Source: Bacteroidaceae bacterium (GTDB lineage Bacteria > Bacteroidota > Bacteroidia > Bacteroidales > Bacteroidaceae). Taken from it: a stretch of DNA of 64,000 bases. The translations under genes were made by a program, and so were the position numbers. This document shows positions 40,301 to 48,250 of this stretch, in pieces. How positions within the stretch are numbered: the first letter of the stretch is position 1; every line of letters begins with the position of its first letter. The notes under the pieces are model-generated. The model saw only the letters and a program-made list of their open reading frames with translations. It made no database searches and was not told where the DNA came from. Location of the stretch: the NCBI GenBank assembly GCA_024398435.1, contig JAKSJD010000001.1, forward strand, positions 248,001 to 312,000, written 5' to 3'.

Positions 40301-41891
40301 CGTCAGCGGAGCCTTCGTGAAGGAAGGTGCGGGCAAGGTAACGATTTCTACCGACAACACATACAAGGGCGGCAACTTCCTCCGCGGCGGAACGGTCAGC
40401 GTCAGCTCGCTCTCCAACGATGTCCTCGCCTATGGCAACCTCGGAGCCGTCACCACATCGGCAGCCAAGTTCGTCATCGAGAACGGAGCAGTACTCCAGA
40501 CAACAGCCGCCGTCACCAACGGTTCGCCAATCTCCCTTCGCTCATCAGAGGGTGGAGTGATCAACAACTCGGCCGACTTCGTTCAGCAGAAGGCATTCAC
40601 GGGTACACTCCTCACAAAGCGCGGTGCTGGATGGCTCAAGACTTCCGCTTCAGGCGCAAACCTCAGTCGAATGATCATCGCAGCCGGAACCGTTCAAAAC
40701 GGCAACGGAGTGGCAGCCAAGGTGGTTGAATTCCAAGGCGGTTCACTCGTCGACAATGTTGGTACCAACAACGAGCTCAACGTTCCAAAGGGCAAGACAG
40801 GCACATGGACAACAGCCAACCGCCAGTCGTACAGCAACAAGGTGACGGGCGAAGGTACACTCAACGTGAAATGTGCAGCCGAACAAGGCAGTGGATGGGT
40901 AGCCACACGCACACCGCTCACCCTCAATCTCTCGGCATTTGCCGGCACCATCGTAGCCGGAGCCACCATCATAGCCGACGGACGCTGCACCTTCGACACA
41001 AGCAGCGGATGCGACAAGTGGACTCTCAACATCCCATCAGGCGTTACGGTACAGAATTCGGGCAAGACACTCAAGGTAGGCACCGTCACAGGCAGTGGCC
41101 GACTCGGAGGCTACAGCAGTTTTGCCAACGACGGCAAGAATGTAGCCAACACATGGACCGTGGGCAATGCCAGCAACTTCAAGTTCGACGGAAAAGTCGT
41201 TGGAAGCGATAAGTTCACGAAAGTGGGCGAAGGCAAGATGACAGTCACAGCAGCATGGGAAACCAACGGAAGCGTGACCGTCAACGGCGGAGCAATCCAT
41301 CTCAACAGCGGAGCATCGCTCGGCACAGGCAGTCTCACAGTCGGCCAGTCGGGCCGTCTCTCCGGAGTGGGCAGTCTCACCAGCTCATCAGTCATCATCA
41401 ACGGATGGGTACAGGCAGGTTCAACCGACATCTCCACCAGCGGCACACTCGACTTCGGCGGCAAGAACCTCACCTTCAACGCAGGTTCCACATATTATAT
41501 ACTCGCACGCAAGTGCGCGACAGCGTCGAGCAACGGATGTGCCAACATCAGCAACATAGGCAAGCTGACCATGAACGGCACCGTCAAGGTGGAACTCTCC
41601 TCATCAGCCGAACTGGCAGAAGGCGACAGCATCCGCATCTTCGCTGCCAACTCATTCAGCGGCACACCAACGTTCGACCTTCCAGCCGAATATAAGTGGG
41701 ACACAAGTCGCATCAGCGAAGGACTCCTCTTCGTGGCAGGCATCTCCGACGGCATCAATGACGTTCGTCTCGATTCGCCAACCACCGACTCCTCCGTCTA
41801 CGACATGCAGGGTGTACGCCTCGGCACCTCTCTCGAAGGTCTCCGCCCAGGCATCTACATCCAGCGCGGGAAGAAGATTTTGGTGAAGTAA
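37386..41891 (+). CDS. PL11 rhamnogalacturonan lyase fused to autotransporter-type beta repeats
   Basis: 1501 aa, more than twice the usual PL11 length. ATG 37386 gives a signal peptide MKKLFTILLAIMVSCVAFAQ. Residues about 20-610 are a PL11 lyase: 'LLDRGLVAIRTSNGNFVSWR', then a propeller with Ca-binding DxDGDG-type blades ('DLNGDGISEF', 'DWDGDGKAEV', 'DVDWDGRDEI') and 'LWHDHQYRQAMVWECLGYNQPPH'. It should cleave the rhamnose-galacturonate backbone of RG-I. From about 620 to 1420 come many autotransporter-associated beta-strand repeats ('LVKQGDGILNL', 'FVKEGAGKVTI', 'LLTKRGAGWLKT', 'FTKVGEGKMTV'). The end is 'SVYDMQGVRL...PGIYIQRGKKILVK'. There is no autotransporter barrel. Confidence 0.9.
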   Translation: MKKLFTILLAIMVSCVAFAQRPTDLLDRGLVAIRTSNGNFVSWRIMGEEYYDVTYNLYAGGKKIASDLQVSNYTDTSGSTSTSYQVAAVVRGVEQPLSGAVKPWTTVDSNNNIYMAIRMKSITDRNGANATSDYQLNDVSLADLNGDGISEFIVKRPCGVTTDTSQKVRFHVLDCYDINGNRLWWIDLGPNMQAEADEQWDAVAYDWDGDGKAEVLMRGADNMIIHHADGSVTNIGSMTTDHRANGGLPYCSVGNEYLLYLEGATAKPYQIGPSSHPNYADYPLTRGNDSDWGSGIVGHRSTKHFFGAPFLNGRNASIFLARGIYTKEKMVAYDVDPSTHQLTQRWYWECNVNGPWFGQGYHNYAIADVDWDGRDEIVYGSMVIDDNGKGLSTCGLGHGDAQHCSDLDPYRHGQEQFACNESSPNMNCRNATTSEFYYRSVGTGDDGRALAGNFTNLYPGCIGRSTATGMVSATGDKVITELGDLIAWSDLNFRIYWDGDLCEEVVNSPGTEREAVVIKPGSGRIFQSGGVKMCNWSKNNPCATGDIIGDWREELILRSGDDAELRIYTTPYPTQFRNYTLWHDHQYRQAMVWECLGYNQPPHTSYFLGEMEGITIAPPPFTMTGRTEVANGGTITNEDKHFIVCETNDTKVSIADGASPYIVTFNVPSWVQGTAGNNPTASKPAINYTYFTCDVTGGALTGTTRLVKQGDGILNLPKVNMTYSGPTDIWAGTLNFDGTLHNSALWLNRFSELNSDGGEFRSIKADYASVIRPGGKGKVGTITVDGELSLGFGSRIEIDIDGENQTSDCIRVQTLHSEKKTAAAWVNYGPRDLQPVIVINSTNLAAGTYTIAEAESISGSLSNFKVEGTGSFKVALEFLDGKVQLTLGSTRGAGSIVWTGQSSNIWDFAKTENFVVEGDESLAPDIFVSGDAVEFNDNASKFNVTLSDELTVDTLRMNNESKAYTLSGTGKIVSGAFVKEGAGKVTISTDNTYKGGNFLRGGTVSVSSLSNDVLAYGNLGAVTTSAAKFVIENGAVLQTTAAVTNGSPISLRSSEGGVINNSADFVQQKAFTGTLLTKRGAGWLKTSASGANLSRMIIAAGTVQNGNGVAAKVVEFQGGSLVDNVGTNNELNVPKGKTGTWTTANRQSYSNKVTGEGTLNVKCAAEQGSGWVATRTPLTLNLSAFAGTIVAGATIIADGRCTFDTSSGCDKWTLNIPSGVTVQNSGKTLKVGTVTGSGRLGGYSSFANDGKNVANTWTVGNASNFKFDGKVVGSDKFTKVGEGKMTVTAAWETNGSVTVNGGAIHLNSGASLGTGSLTVGQSGRLSGVGSLTSSSVIINGWVQAGSTDISTSGTLDFGGKNLTFNAGSTYYILARKCATASSNGCANISNIGKLTMNGTVKVELSSSAELAEGDSIRIFAANSFSGTPTFDLPAEYKWDTSRISEGLLFVAGISDGINDVRLDSPTTDSSVYDMQGVRLGTSLEGLRPGIYIQRGKKILVK

Positions 41892-41904
41892 GAAGCCATA
41901 AGAA

Positions 41905-41936
41905 GGGTCAGCACTTTATGTGTTGGCCCTTTTTGG
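41905..41936 (+). terminator. Intrinsic terminator after the PL11 gene
   Basis: GGGTCAGCAC (41905-41914) pairs with GTGTTGGCCC (41920-41929) with one G-T and a mismatch, followed by TTTTT. Confidence 0.8.
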
Positions 41937-42706
41937 TTCAAAGTTCCAGGTTCAAAGTTTATAGTTAGAGTGGTATAGTATTTCAAGTATCACCTGCTTT
42001 GTTGGAAAAAGTTTCGCGGTTCGCGAGGTCATTTCTTGCTAATAATGGGCCCGAGTTTAGCAGTTCAATGAGTCGCGGCTTGCTGTATTTTTCAAAAGCA
42101 CTACAAAGGTACGAATAATTTATGAATTAAACAAACATTTTTATAAATATTTTTAATATTTATAAAATTTTCTTACTCAAAGGTATGTTTTGCAAATTCA
42201 GTATAGCAATTATGATATAAAACAACCAACATCCACCCCACATATTTTTTCAGGCACATATTAATATATATATCATCAGAGAAAAGTCAATTAGTCAATT
42301 TCACATTTTGCAGCACATCGAGTGACTGTCCATTTTCGTTCACCCTTTGCCATTTTCCCCATTATTTTTATTCATAATGTAGAAATGTGCAGTAGAGAAT
42401 AGATCAAAATGCATAGTTTTTGTGTTAATTTATAATGTGTCAGTTGTACATGAAACATAAGAAACATAAGAAACATAACTAGTTGATTTTCGCTGCATGA
42501 AGTTTCAAGTTGCATTGATTTGTATTGAATTTTATGAAATAGAGAAAATACGGAAGAAATACTTTTAGATTAATATATAATATGATATTATATATTAATC
42601 TAACCCATTATTACACTAGGAACTGGTTATGTTTCTTATGTTTTTTATGTTTGAAATCTAATATATTTACATATTTTAATACTTCATACTGAGTGTAAAA
42701 TTAATA
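41937..42706. other. AT-rich intergenic region with nested inverted repeats
   Basis: No credible ORF. It contains a GGTTCAAAGTT direct repeat (about 41936-41960), the words GCGGTTCGCGAGGTCATTTCT (42016-42036; part is shared with 18731-18742), AT-rich stretches, a MITE-like inverted repeat pair (42454-42653) and a 35-base perfect palindrome (42567-42601). Confidence 0.55.
42454..42653. repeat. MITE-like inverted repeat pair enclosing a perfect palindrome
   Basis: The left arm at 42462-42484 (AAACATAAGAAACATAAC then TAGTT) and the right arm at 42621-42643 (AACTG then GTTATGTTTCTTATGTTT) are reverse complements over 23 bases with one mismatch. A further AAACATAAG unit on the left and ATGTTT on the right extend them. 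Between them lies a 35-base perfect palindrome (42567-42601) with 17-base arms around one G. No target-site duplication is evident. Confidence 0.65.
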
Positions 42707-42770
42707 AATTTACTATAAAAATTATTTATAGTAAATTATTTGGTTATATCAAATATTTTTCGTATCTTTG
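42707..42770 (+). promoter_or_regulatory. Promoter and dyad operator of the LRR gene
   Basis: -33 TTTG (42739-42742) and -7 TATCTTTG (42763-42770) have a 20-base spacer, a near-perfect Bacteroidota promoter. Directly upstream, AATTTACTATAAA (42707-42719) and TTTATAGTAAATT (42725-42737) form a perfect 13-base dyad with a 5-base centre, ending one base before the -33 box. The leader is about 50 bases. Confidence 0.65.
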
Positions 42771-42826
42771 CACCGTGAAAGTATAAATAGGATAACTAAT
42801 TTATAAATAATAAAAACTTTGAAATT

Positions 42827-43936
42827 ATGAGGAAACTTTTACTTGTCATTGGCCTAGCACTGACTGGAATGACTAATGCCTTTGCTTACGACTTTCAGAC
42901 AACCGTGAATGACGTGGAAATGCAATTTACCATCACTTCATCCGAAGAAGGTATGTATGGCTATCCCGAAGTGGAACTTACAAAGGTGCTTGGTAATCCC
43001 GAAAAAGTAGTACTGCCTAAAACCGTAAATCGTAATATATTATTTATTACCACTGGTACCTACGCCATCACATCGATTGGTACGAATGCATTTGCTCCGG
43101 AAAATGGCGAATATTCAAACCTTTCTTCTTTCGAAGTCGAAAAGGGTTCTTACCTCACAAAAATATGTGCGAGGGCTTTCAATGAATGTGTAAATCTGAG
43201 AATCTTTCCTGTTTGGAACAATCTCGAAAACATTGTCGCTGATGCGTTCACGGGTTCTGGTATAGAAGAATTTGCGGAACCGGAAGGCTGCAGAAACACA
43301 TACAAGGCGCAGGGACAATGCTTGGTGGACAGGGACACAGAAACCAGGGTTATGGTATTTGCACCTAAAGCTGGCCCTGTCGTCCTTAATGAAAAGGTAA
43401 ACAAAATTGAGGCTTATGCTGCCAGTTGTTCAGATGCCAAAACTCCTTTGAAAGTTGTATTCACATGTCCGGGTCCTATCACTATCGCCGCCAGGGCATT
43501 TTCGCAGTCGTCATTAGTTGCTCTTCAATGCACTAATGGGGGCTATCTGGATGAGATTGAACAAGGTGCATTTGAGCATTGCTTTGGATTTTACCGAATC
43601 AGATTCGATGGCGGCCACTGGCCAAAAATATCTGAACAGGCATTCGATGGCTCAAACATCACTGTGATAGAATCCACTATAATGGAACCAAGCAGCATTT
43701 CATCGGCTTTTATTGCCCCTCAGGATAGATACACTTCTGAAAAGGCATATTTGCTTGTTCCAAACGGGGCAAAAAAGAATTATGTAGATGCTGGATATGG
43801 CAACAAGTTCGTCATCTATGAAGATACATCAGGTTCTGACAACGTAGGTAACGTGGGTGGTGAAGATGTAAACGGCGACGGAAAGGTGAACGCGACGGAT
43901 GTAATGCAGATATATAATTATATTCTCTCACATTAG
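42827..43936 (+). CDS. BspA-like leucine-rich repeat secreted protein with dockerin-like end
   Basis: 369 aa. Signal peptide MRKLLLVIGLALTGMTNAFA. The body carries irregular LRR_5 (BspA/Treponema type) units: 'ITSIGTNAFAPEN', 'LTKICARAFNECVNLR', 'ENIVADAFTGSG', 'ITIAARAFSQSSLV', 'LDEIEQGAFEHCFGF', 'PKISEQAFDGSN'. Such proteins are surface adhesins in oral and gut Bacteroidota. The C-terminus 'EDVNGDGKVNATDVMQIYNYILSH' is one dockerin-like F-hand (Ca-binding DxNxDG plus helix) rather than the usual two. It lacks the G-K-K tail of its neighbours. Confidence 0.85.
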   Translation: MRKLLLVIGLALTGMTNAFAYDFQTTVNDVEMQFTITSSEEGMYGYPEVELTKVLGNPEKVVLPKTVNRNILFITTGTYAITSIGTNAFAPENGEYSNLSSFEVEKGSYLTKICARAFNECVNLRIFPVWNNLENIVADAFTGSGIEEFAEPEGCRNTYKAQGQCLVDRDTETRVMVFAPKAGPVVLNEKVNKIEAYAASCSDAKTPLKVVFTCPGPITIAARAFSQSSLVALQCTNGGYLDEIEQGAFEHCFGFYRIRFDGGHWPKISEQAFDGSNITVIESTIMEPSSISSAFIAPQDRYTSEKAYLLVPNGAKKNYVDAGYGNKFVIYEDTSGSDNVGNVGGEDVNGDGKVNATDVMQIYNYILSH

Positions 43937-44312
43937 CAGTCAGCTCTCAGCGGTTAGCAGTTAGTAGATAGAAGATATTAGATAGTAGTTAATTTGACTC
44001 CGTCGAATTAAAATTTCTGTAATCTCTACACTCTAAACTCTACACTTTTATCGTTAGCGTTATTGGTCAGGGTTGTTTTTATGGTTTATTTTCTAAAAAA
44101 TCTACCTTGAACTTTGAACGTGGGGCTTGCACCCTTCAAACTTACAAAACGTAAGTAGAACACCTTAATAATATATATAACAGCGTAGTAAATGTATCAT
44201 TTTGACAGCTACAGATTGCAAAATGATAGTTTTGAGGGGAACTTTTGTGGGTGTTGGACATTTTTTTTGAAAAAAGTTTTAGTTTTTCTTTTCGTATCTC
44301 ATTTTTATTTCC
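43937..44312. other. Intergenic region upstream of gdhA
   Basis: No gene is seen. It holds simple repeated words (AGCGGTTAGCAGTTAGTAG, TCTACACTCTAAACTCTACAC) typical of intergenic micro-repeats in these genomes, and a T-rich stretch before the gdhA promoter. Confidence 0.5.
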
Positions 44313-44320
44313 TATATTTG
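44313..44320 (+). promoter_or_regulatory. -7 element of gdhA
   Basis: TATATTTG fits TAnnTTTG; the leader to ATG 44398 is about 72 bases. The -33 region (about 44289-44294) has TTTTCG only. Confidence 0.5.
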
Positions 44321-44397
44321 CACCGAAGAAACAAGAGACTTTCTCTTCGTCAATACTAACAACAACCGAAACAATAAACTAACAAACTCTAAAACCT

Positions 44398-45735
44398 ATG
44401 GAAATTGAAAAATTGATGAACCAACTGGAGGCTAAGCATCCTGGCGAAAAGGAATACCTCCAAGCTGTGAGAGAGGTGCTGATGTCTATCGAAGAGGTGT
44501 ACAACCAGCACCCTGAATTTGAAAAGGCTAAAATCATAGAACGACTCGTAGAACCTGAACGCATCATCACTTTCCGTGTGCCTTGGGTGGACGATAAGGG
44601 TGAGGTGCAGGTGAACCTCGGCTACAGAGTGCAGTTCAACAGTGCCATCGGCCCTTACAAGGGCGGTATCCGTTTCCATGCATCGGTCAACCTCAGCATC
44701 CTGAAGTTCCTCGGATTTGAACAGACTTTCAAGAACTCGCTCACTACCCTTCCTATGGGTGGCGGCAAGGGCGGTTCCGACTTCTCTCCTCGCGGCAAGA
44801 GCGACGCAGAGATCATGCGTTTCTGCCAAGCTTTCATGAGCGAACTGTTCCGCCATATTGGTCCTGAAATCGACGTGCCTGCCGGCGATATCGGCGTTGG
44901 CGCAAGAGAAGTGGGCTATATGTTCGGACAATACAAGAAACTGACTCGCGACTGGAGCGGCGTGCTCACAGGCAAGGGTCTTGAATTCGGCGGAAGCCTT
45001 GTACGTCCTGAGGCTACTGGCTTCGGCGGTCTCTACTTCGTGAACGATATGCTCAAGAGCAAGGGAATCGACATCAAGGGCAAGACGGTAGCTATCTCTG
45101 GTTTCGGCAATGTGGCTTGGGGTGCTGCAACGAAGGCAACCGAACTGGGTGCGAAGGTCATCACCATCTCTGGTCCTGACGGCTATATCTACGACCCTGA
45201 GGGCCTCAACAGCGAAAAGATTGAATACATGCTCGAACTCCGTGCAAGCGGCAACGATATCTGCGCTCCTTATGCTCAGCAGTTCCCTGGAAGCACATTC
45301 GTAGAGGGCAAGCGCCCTTGGGAAGTGAAGTGCGACATCGCCCTTCCTTGTGCTACCCAGAACGAGCTCAACGGTGAGGATGCACAGAACCTTATCAACA
45401 ACAAGGTGACTTGCGTGGGCGAAATCAGCAACATGGGTTGCACGCCTGAGGCTATCGACCTCTTCATCGAAAACAAGATTCTCTACGCTCCTGGAAAGGC
45501 TGTGAATGCTGGTGGAGTTGCTACTTCGGGTCTCGAAATGAGCCAGAACGCAATGCACCTCAGTTGGTCAGCTCAGGAAGTGGACGAGAAACTCCACGGA
45601 ATCATGCACGGAATCCACGAACAGTGCGTGAAGTACGGTACTCAGCCTGATGGCTACGTGAACTATGTGAAGGGCGCGAACATCGCCGGATTCATGAAGG
45701 TGGCTAAGGCTATGCTTGCTCAAGGAATTGTTTAA
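44398..45735 (+). CDS. gdhA: NADP-specific glutamate dehydrogenase
   Basis: 445 aa, hexameric bacterial type. Aminates 2-oxoglutarate to glutamate, the main ammonia entry in Bacteroidota. Motifs: 'YRVQFNSAIGPYKGGIRFH', 'LTTLPMGGGKGGSDFSPRGKS' (catalytic Lys), 'PAGDIGVGAREVGYMFGQY', Rossmann 'AISGFGNVAWGAATK', and 'GEISNMGCTPEAID'. It feeds glutamate to the nearby pro and arg genes. A terminator follows. Confidence 0.97.
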   Translation: MEIEKLMNQLEAKHPGEKEYLQAVREVLMSIEEVYNQHPEFEKAKIIERLVEPERIITFRVPWVDDKGEVQVNLGYRVQFNSAIGPYKGGIRFHASVNLSILKFLGFEQTFKNSLTTLPMGGGKGGSDFSPRGKSDAEIMRFCQAFMSELFRHIGPEIDVPAGDIGVGAREVGYMFGQYKKLTRDWSGVLTGKGLEFGGSLVRPEATGFGGLYFVNDMLKSKGIDIKGKTVAISGFGNVAWGAATKATELGAKVITISGPDGYIYDPEGLNSEKIEYMLELRASGNDICAPYAQQFPGSTFVEGKRPWEVKCDIALPCATQNELNGEDAQNLINNKVTCVGEISNMGCTPEAIDLFIENKILYAPGKAVNAGGVATSGLEMSQNAMHLSWSAQEVDEKLHGIMHGIHEQCVKYGTQPDGYVNYVKGANIAGFMKVAKAMLAQGIV

Positions 45736-45761
45736 GTTTTACATATTATCATTTTTGAAGG

Positions 45762-45792
45762 TCTCTCCCACACGGGAGAGATTTTCTTTTTT
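45762..45792 (+). terminator. Terminator after gdhA
   Basis: CTCTCCC (45763-45769) pairs with GGGAGAG (45774-45780) around ACAC, followed by ATTTTCTTTTTTT. The next gene starts at 45799. Confidence 0.85.
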
Positions 45793-45798
45793 TAAATT

Positions 45799-48198
45799 AT
45801 GACATTAAGACACTTCACCATTACCGCGATTTTTATCGCATGTGCATGCCTCGGCATCAACGCACAGGAACGAACCAGCACTCTGCTCAACTTTGGATGG
45901 AAATTCCACTTGGGCGACATCGAAAATGCCTGGAAGACAGATTTCGACGATTCGGATTGGCGCTCGCTCGACATTCCTCACGACTACCAGATGGAACTGC
46001 CATGGGACCAGAAAAGCGGTGGGGCAAGAGGTTTCAAGCCTATGAGCGACGCTTGGTACCGCAAGACTTTCCGCGCCGATGAGGGCTGGAAGGGCCAAAA
46101 GGTGCTTCTCGACTTCGAGGGCATGATGGCTTATGGCGATATCTATTTCAACGGCTCAAAGGTGGGCAGCATTCCTTATGGCTACCTCGGCGCAGAATTC
46201 GACATCAGCAAACTCATCAACTGGGATGGCGACAACACAGTGGCCGTGAAGACTTCCACAGGACGACTCGATGCTTCGAGATGGTACACAGGCGGAGGAT
46301 TGTTCCGCGACGTGCATATCTACACGAAGAATCCTGTCAACATCACCCGTCACGGATTGTTCATCACCACACCAAACATCTCCGACAGCAAGGCCGACGT
46401 GAGCCTTCAGGTGGAAATCGAAGGTGCACAGGCAAAGCGCTACAAGATGAGCCTCACGGCCAAAATCTATTCGCCAAAGGGCGACGTAGTGGCCGAAACG
46501 AGTTGTGAAGTGCCATCATACATCAAGGCTTCGCTCAACACAGTAAATATGCCTTTGGCAGAAGTGAAGAACCCACAGCTTTGGTCGTGCGAAGAACCAA
46601 ACCTCTACCGAGCAGAAGTGACTCTCACGAAAGACGGGGAAATCGTGGACAAGACGGACGACACATTCGGCATCCGAACCATCGAATTCACAGAGGAAGA
46701 GGGCTTCAAACTCAATGGCAAGAAGGTGTTTCTCAAGGGCGTGGCAAACCATCACGACTTGGGAGCCCTCGGTGCTGCTGCATTTGAAGACGGAATCGAA
46801 CGACTGGTGAAGACTCTCAAGGAGTTTGGCTACAACCACATCCGTACAAGCCACAACCCTTATTCGCCTGCCCTTCTCCGAATGGCCGACAAATACGGAA
46901 TACTCATCGTCGACGAACTGTTCGACAAATGGCAACAAGGAGGAGCCAACTGGGTGGCAAGCATTCCTTTCGACCAACTCTGGTACAAGGCTGAAACGGA
47001 ATGGATCAGACGCGACAGAAACCATCCAAGCGTAATCATGTGGAGCTTTGGCAACGAATTACAGATTCAGGAAGCGTGGGCAGGTCTGCCTACCAACGAC
47101 TGGGGCATCACTACCTACCGACTGATGAAGGTGTTGGAGCAGCGCTACGACCCTACAAGAAAAACAATGGTGGCCATGTTCCCAGCAAGAGCAAACGCCA
47201 TAAGGAACGACCCCGAATGGGAAGGCAACTTCACTCCACCTGAACTTTCACTCGCTACAGATATTGCCGCATACAACTATCAATACCCTGCCTACAAGGG
47301 TTACCTCGAACATGCTCCTCATCTCATAATCTATCAAAGTGAGGCTACAAGCAACGACCTTCTCGGTCCATTCGTCGGAATGAACAGGGACAAGATGGTG
47401 GGCCTCGCCTATTGGGGCGCAATGGAATACTGGGGCGAATCGAACGGATGGCCAAAGAAGGGATGGAACTTCAGCTACTTCAGTCATAATCTCGACCCTT
47501 ATCCTCAGGCTTACCTCATCAAGAGTGCCTTCACCGACGAGCCTATGTGCCGAATCGGTGTACAGGAAGGCAAGGGCGAGGAAATGTTGTGGAACGACAA
47601 CCTCGTTGGCACTACCTTCATCTCATCACACTGGAACCGTGCCGAAGGGTCGAAGCAGGAAGTGTGGGTTTACACCAACGCCGAAGAGGCCGAACTCATC
47701 GTGAACGGACAATCGCTTGGCACAAAGAAAAACGACGGGGAAGGCAACAAGACCAACAGAATACTCTGGAGCGGAGTGGAATACGGCAAAGGCGGTAAAA
47801 TCGTTGCCATTGCCCGCAAGGCAGGCAAGGAAGTGGCTCGCCACGAACTGCAAACCACCGGTAAGGCTGTGGCTCTCAAAATCGAAGCCGAGGACAACAA
47901 CTGGCGTGCCGACGGAATGGGATTGAAGTATGTGCATGTATATGCCGTCGACAGCAAAGGCAACCACGTGCCTACAGGACAGGCCGACGTGAAGTTCGAA
48001 CTTTCGGGCGAAGCAACCATCCATGCCATCGACAATGGCGACCACTACACCGACGAGTTGTTCAACGTGAATCCGAAGAAACTCTACAAGGGACAGGCGC
48101 TTGCCATTCTGCGTTCAACCCACACGGCTGGCAATGTGACTCTGAAAGTCTCCTCACCTACACTGAAAGGCACCACTGCCAAATTCGTAACGAAATAA
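45799..48198 (+). CDS. GH2 beta-galactosidase-like enzyme, 799 aa
   Basis: Signal peptide MTLRHFTITAIFIACACLGINAQ. It has the compact GH2 layout of Bacteroidota beta-galactosidases: sugar-binding domain ('SDAWYRKTFRADEGWKGQKV', 'RWYTGGGLFRDVHI'), Ig-like, barrel, then a DUF4982-like and an Ig-like C-terminal domain. The acid/base Glu is in 'WSFGNELQ' and the probable nucleophile in 'IYQSEATS'. 'GVANHHDLGALGAA' is the usual GH2 signature block. It differs strongly from the LacZ-type enzyme at 15437 in length and C-terminus and has no G-K-K tail, so it is likely periplasmic. Beta-galactosidase fits best; beta-glucuronidase-type activity is not excluded. Confidence 0.9.
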   Translation: MTLRHFTITAIFIACACLGINAQERTSTLLNFGWKFHLGDIENAWKTDFDDSDWRSLDIPHDYQMELPWDQKSGGARGFKPMSDAWYRKTFRADEGWKGQKVLLDFEGMMAYGDIYFNGSKVGSIPYGYLGAEFDISKLINWDGDNTVAVKTSTGRLDASRWYTGGGLFRDVHIYTKNPVNITRHGLFITTPNISDSKADVSLQVEIEGAQAKRYKMSLTAKIYSPKGDVVAETSCEVPSYIKASLNTVNMPLAEVKNPQLWSCEEPNLYRAEVTLTKDGEIVDKTDDTFGIRTIEFTEEEGFKLNGKKVFLKGVANHHDLGALGAAAFEDGIERLVKTLKEFGYNHIRTSHNPYSPALLRMADKYGILIVDELFDKWQQGGANWVASIPFDQLWYKAETEWIRRDRNHPSVIMWSFGNELQIQEAWAGLPTNDWGITTYRLMKVLEQRYDPTRKTMVAMFPARANAIRNDPEWEGNFTPPELSLATDIAAYNYQYPAYKGYLEHAPHLIIYQSEATSNDLLGPFVGMNRDKMVGLAYWGAMEYWGESNGWPKKGWNFSYFSHNLDPYPQAYLIKSAFTDEPMCRIGVQEGKGEEMLWNDNLVGTTFISSHWNRAEGSKQEVWVYTNAEEAELIVNGQSLGTKKNDGEGNKTNRILWSGVEYGKGGKIVAIARKAGKEVARHELQTTGKAVALKIEAEDNNWRADGMGLKYVHVYAVDSKGNHVPTGQADVKFELSGEATIHAIDNGDHYTDELFNVNPKKLYKGQALAILRSTHTAGNVTLKVSSPTLKGTTAKFVTK

Positions 48199-48201
48199 AA
48201 A

Positions 48202-48232
48202 AAGAGCGGACCGATGAGGTTCGCTCTTATTG
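48202..48232. terminator. Bidirectional terminator between GH2 and efp
   Basis: AAGAGCG (48202-48208) pairs with CGCTCTT (48222-48228) with an inner ACC/GGT pairing. It lies between the convergent ends of the GH2 gene and efp, with an A-run before and a T-rich sequence after. Confidence 0.8.
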
Positions 48233-48250
48233 TATGTTTAGGAAAATGGA

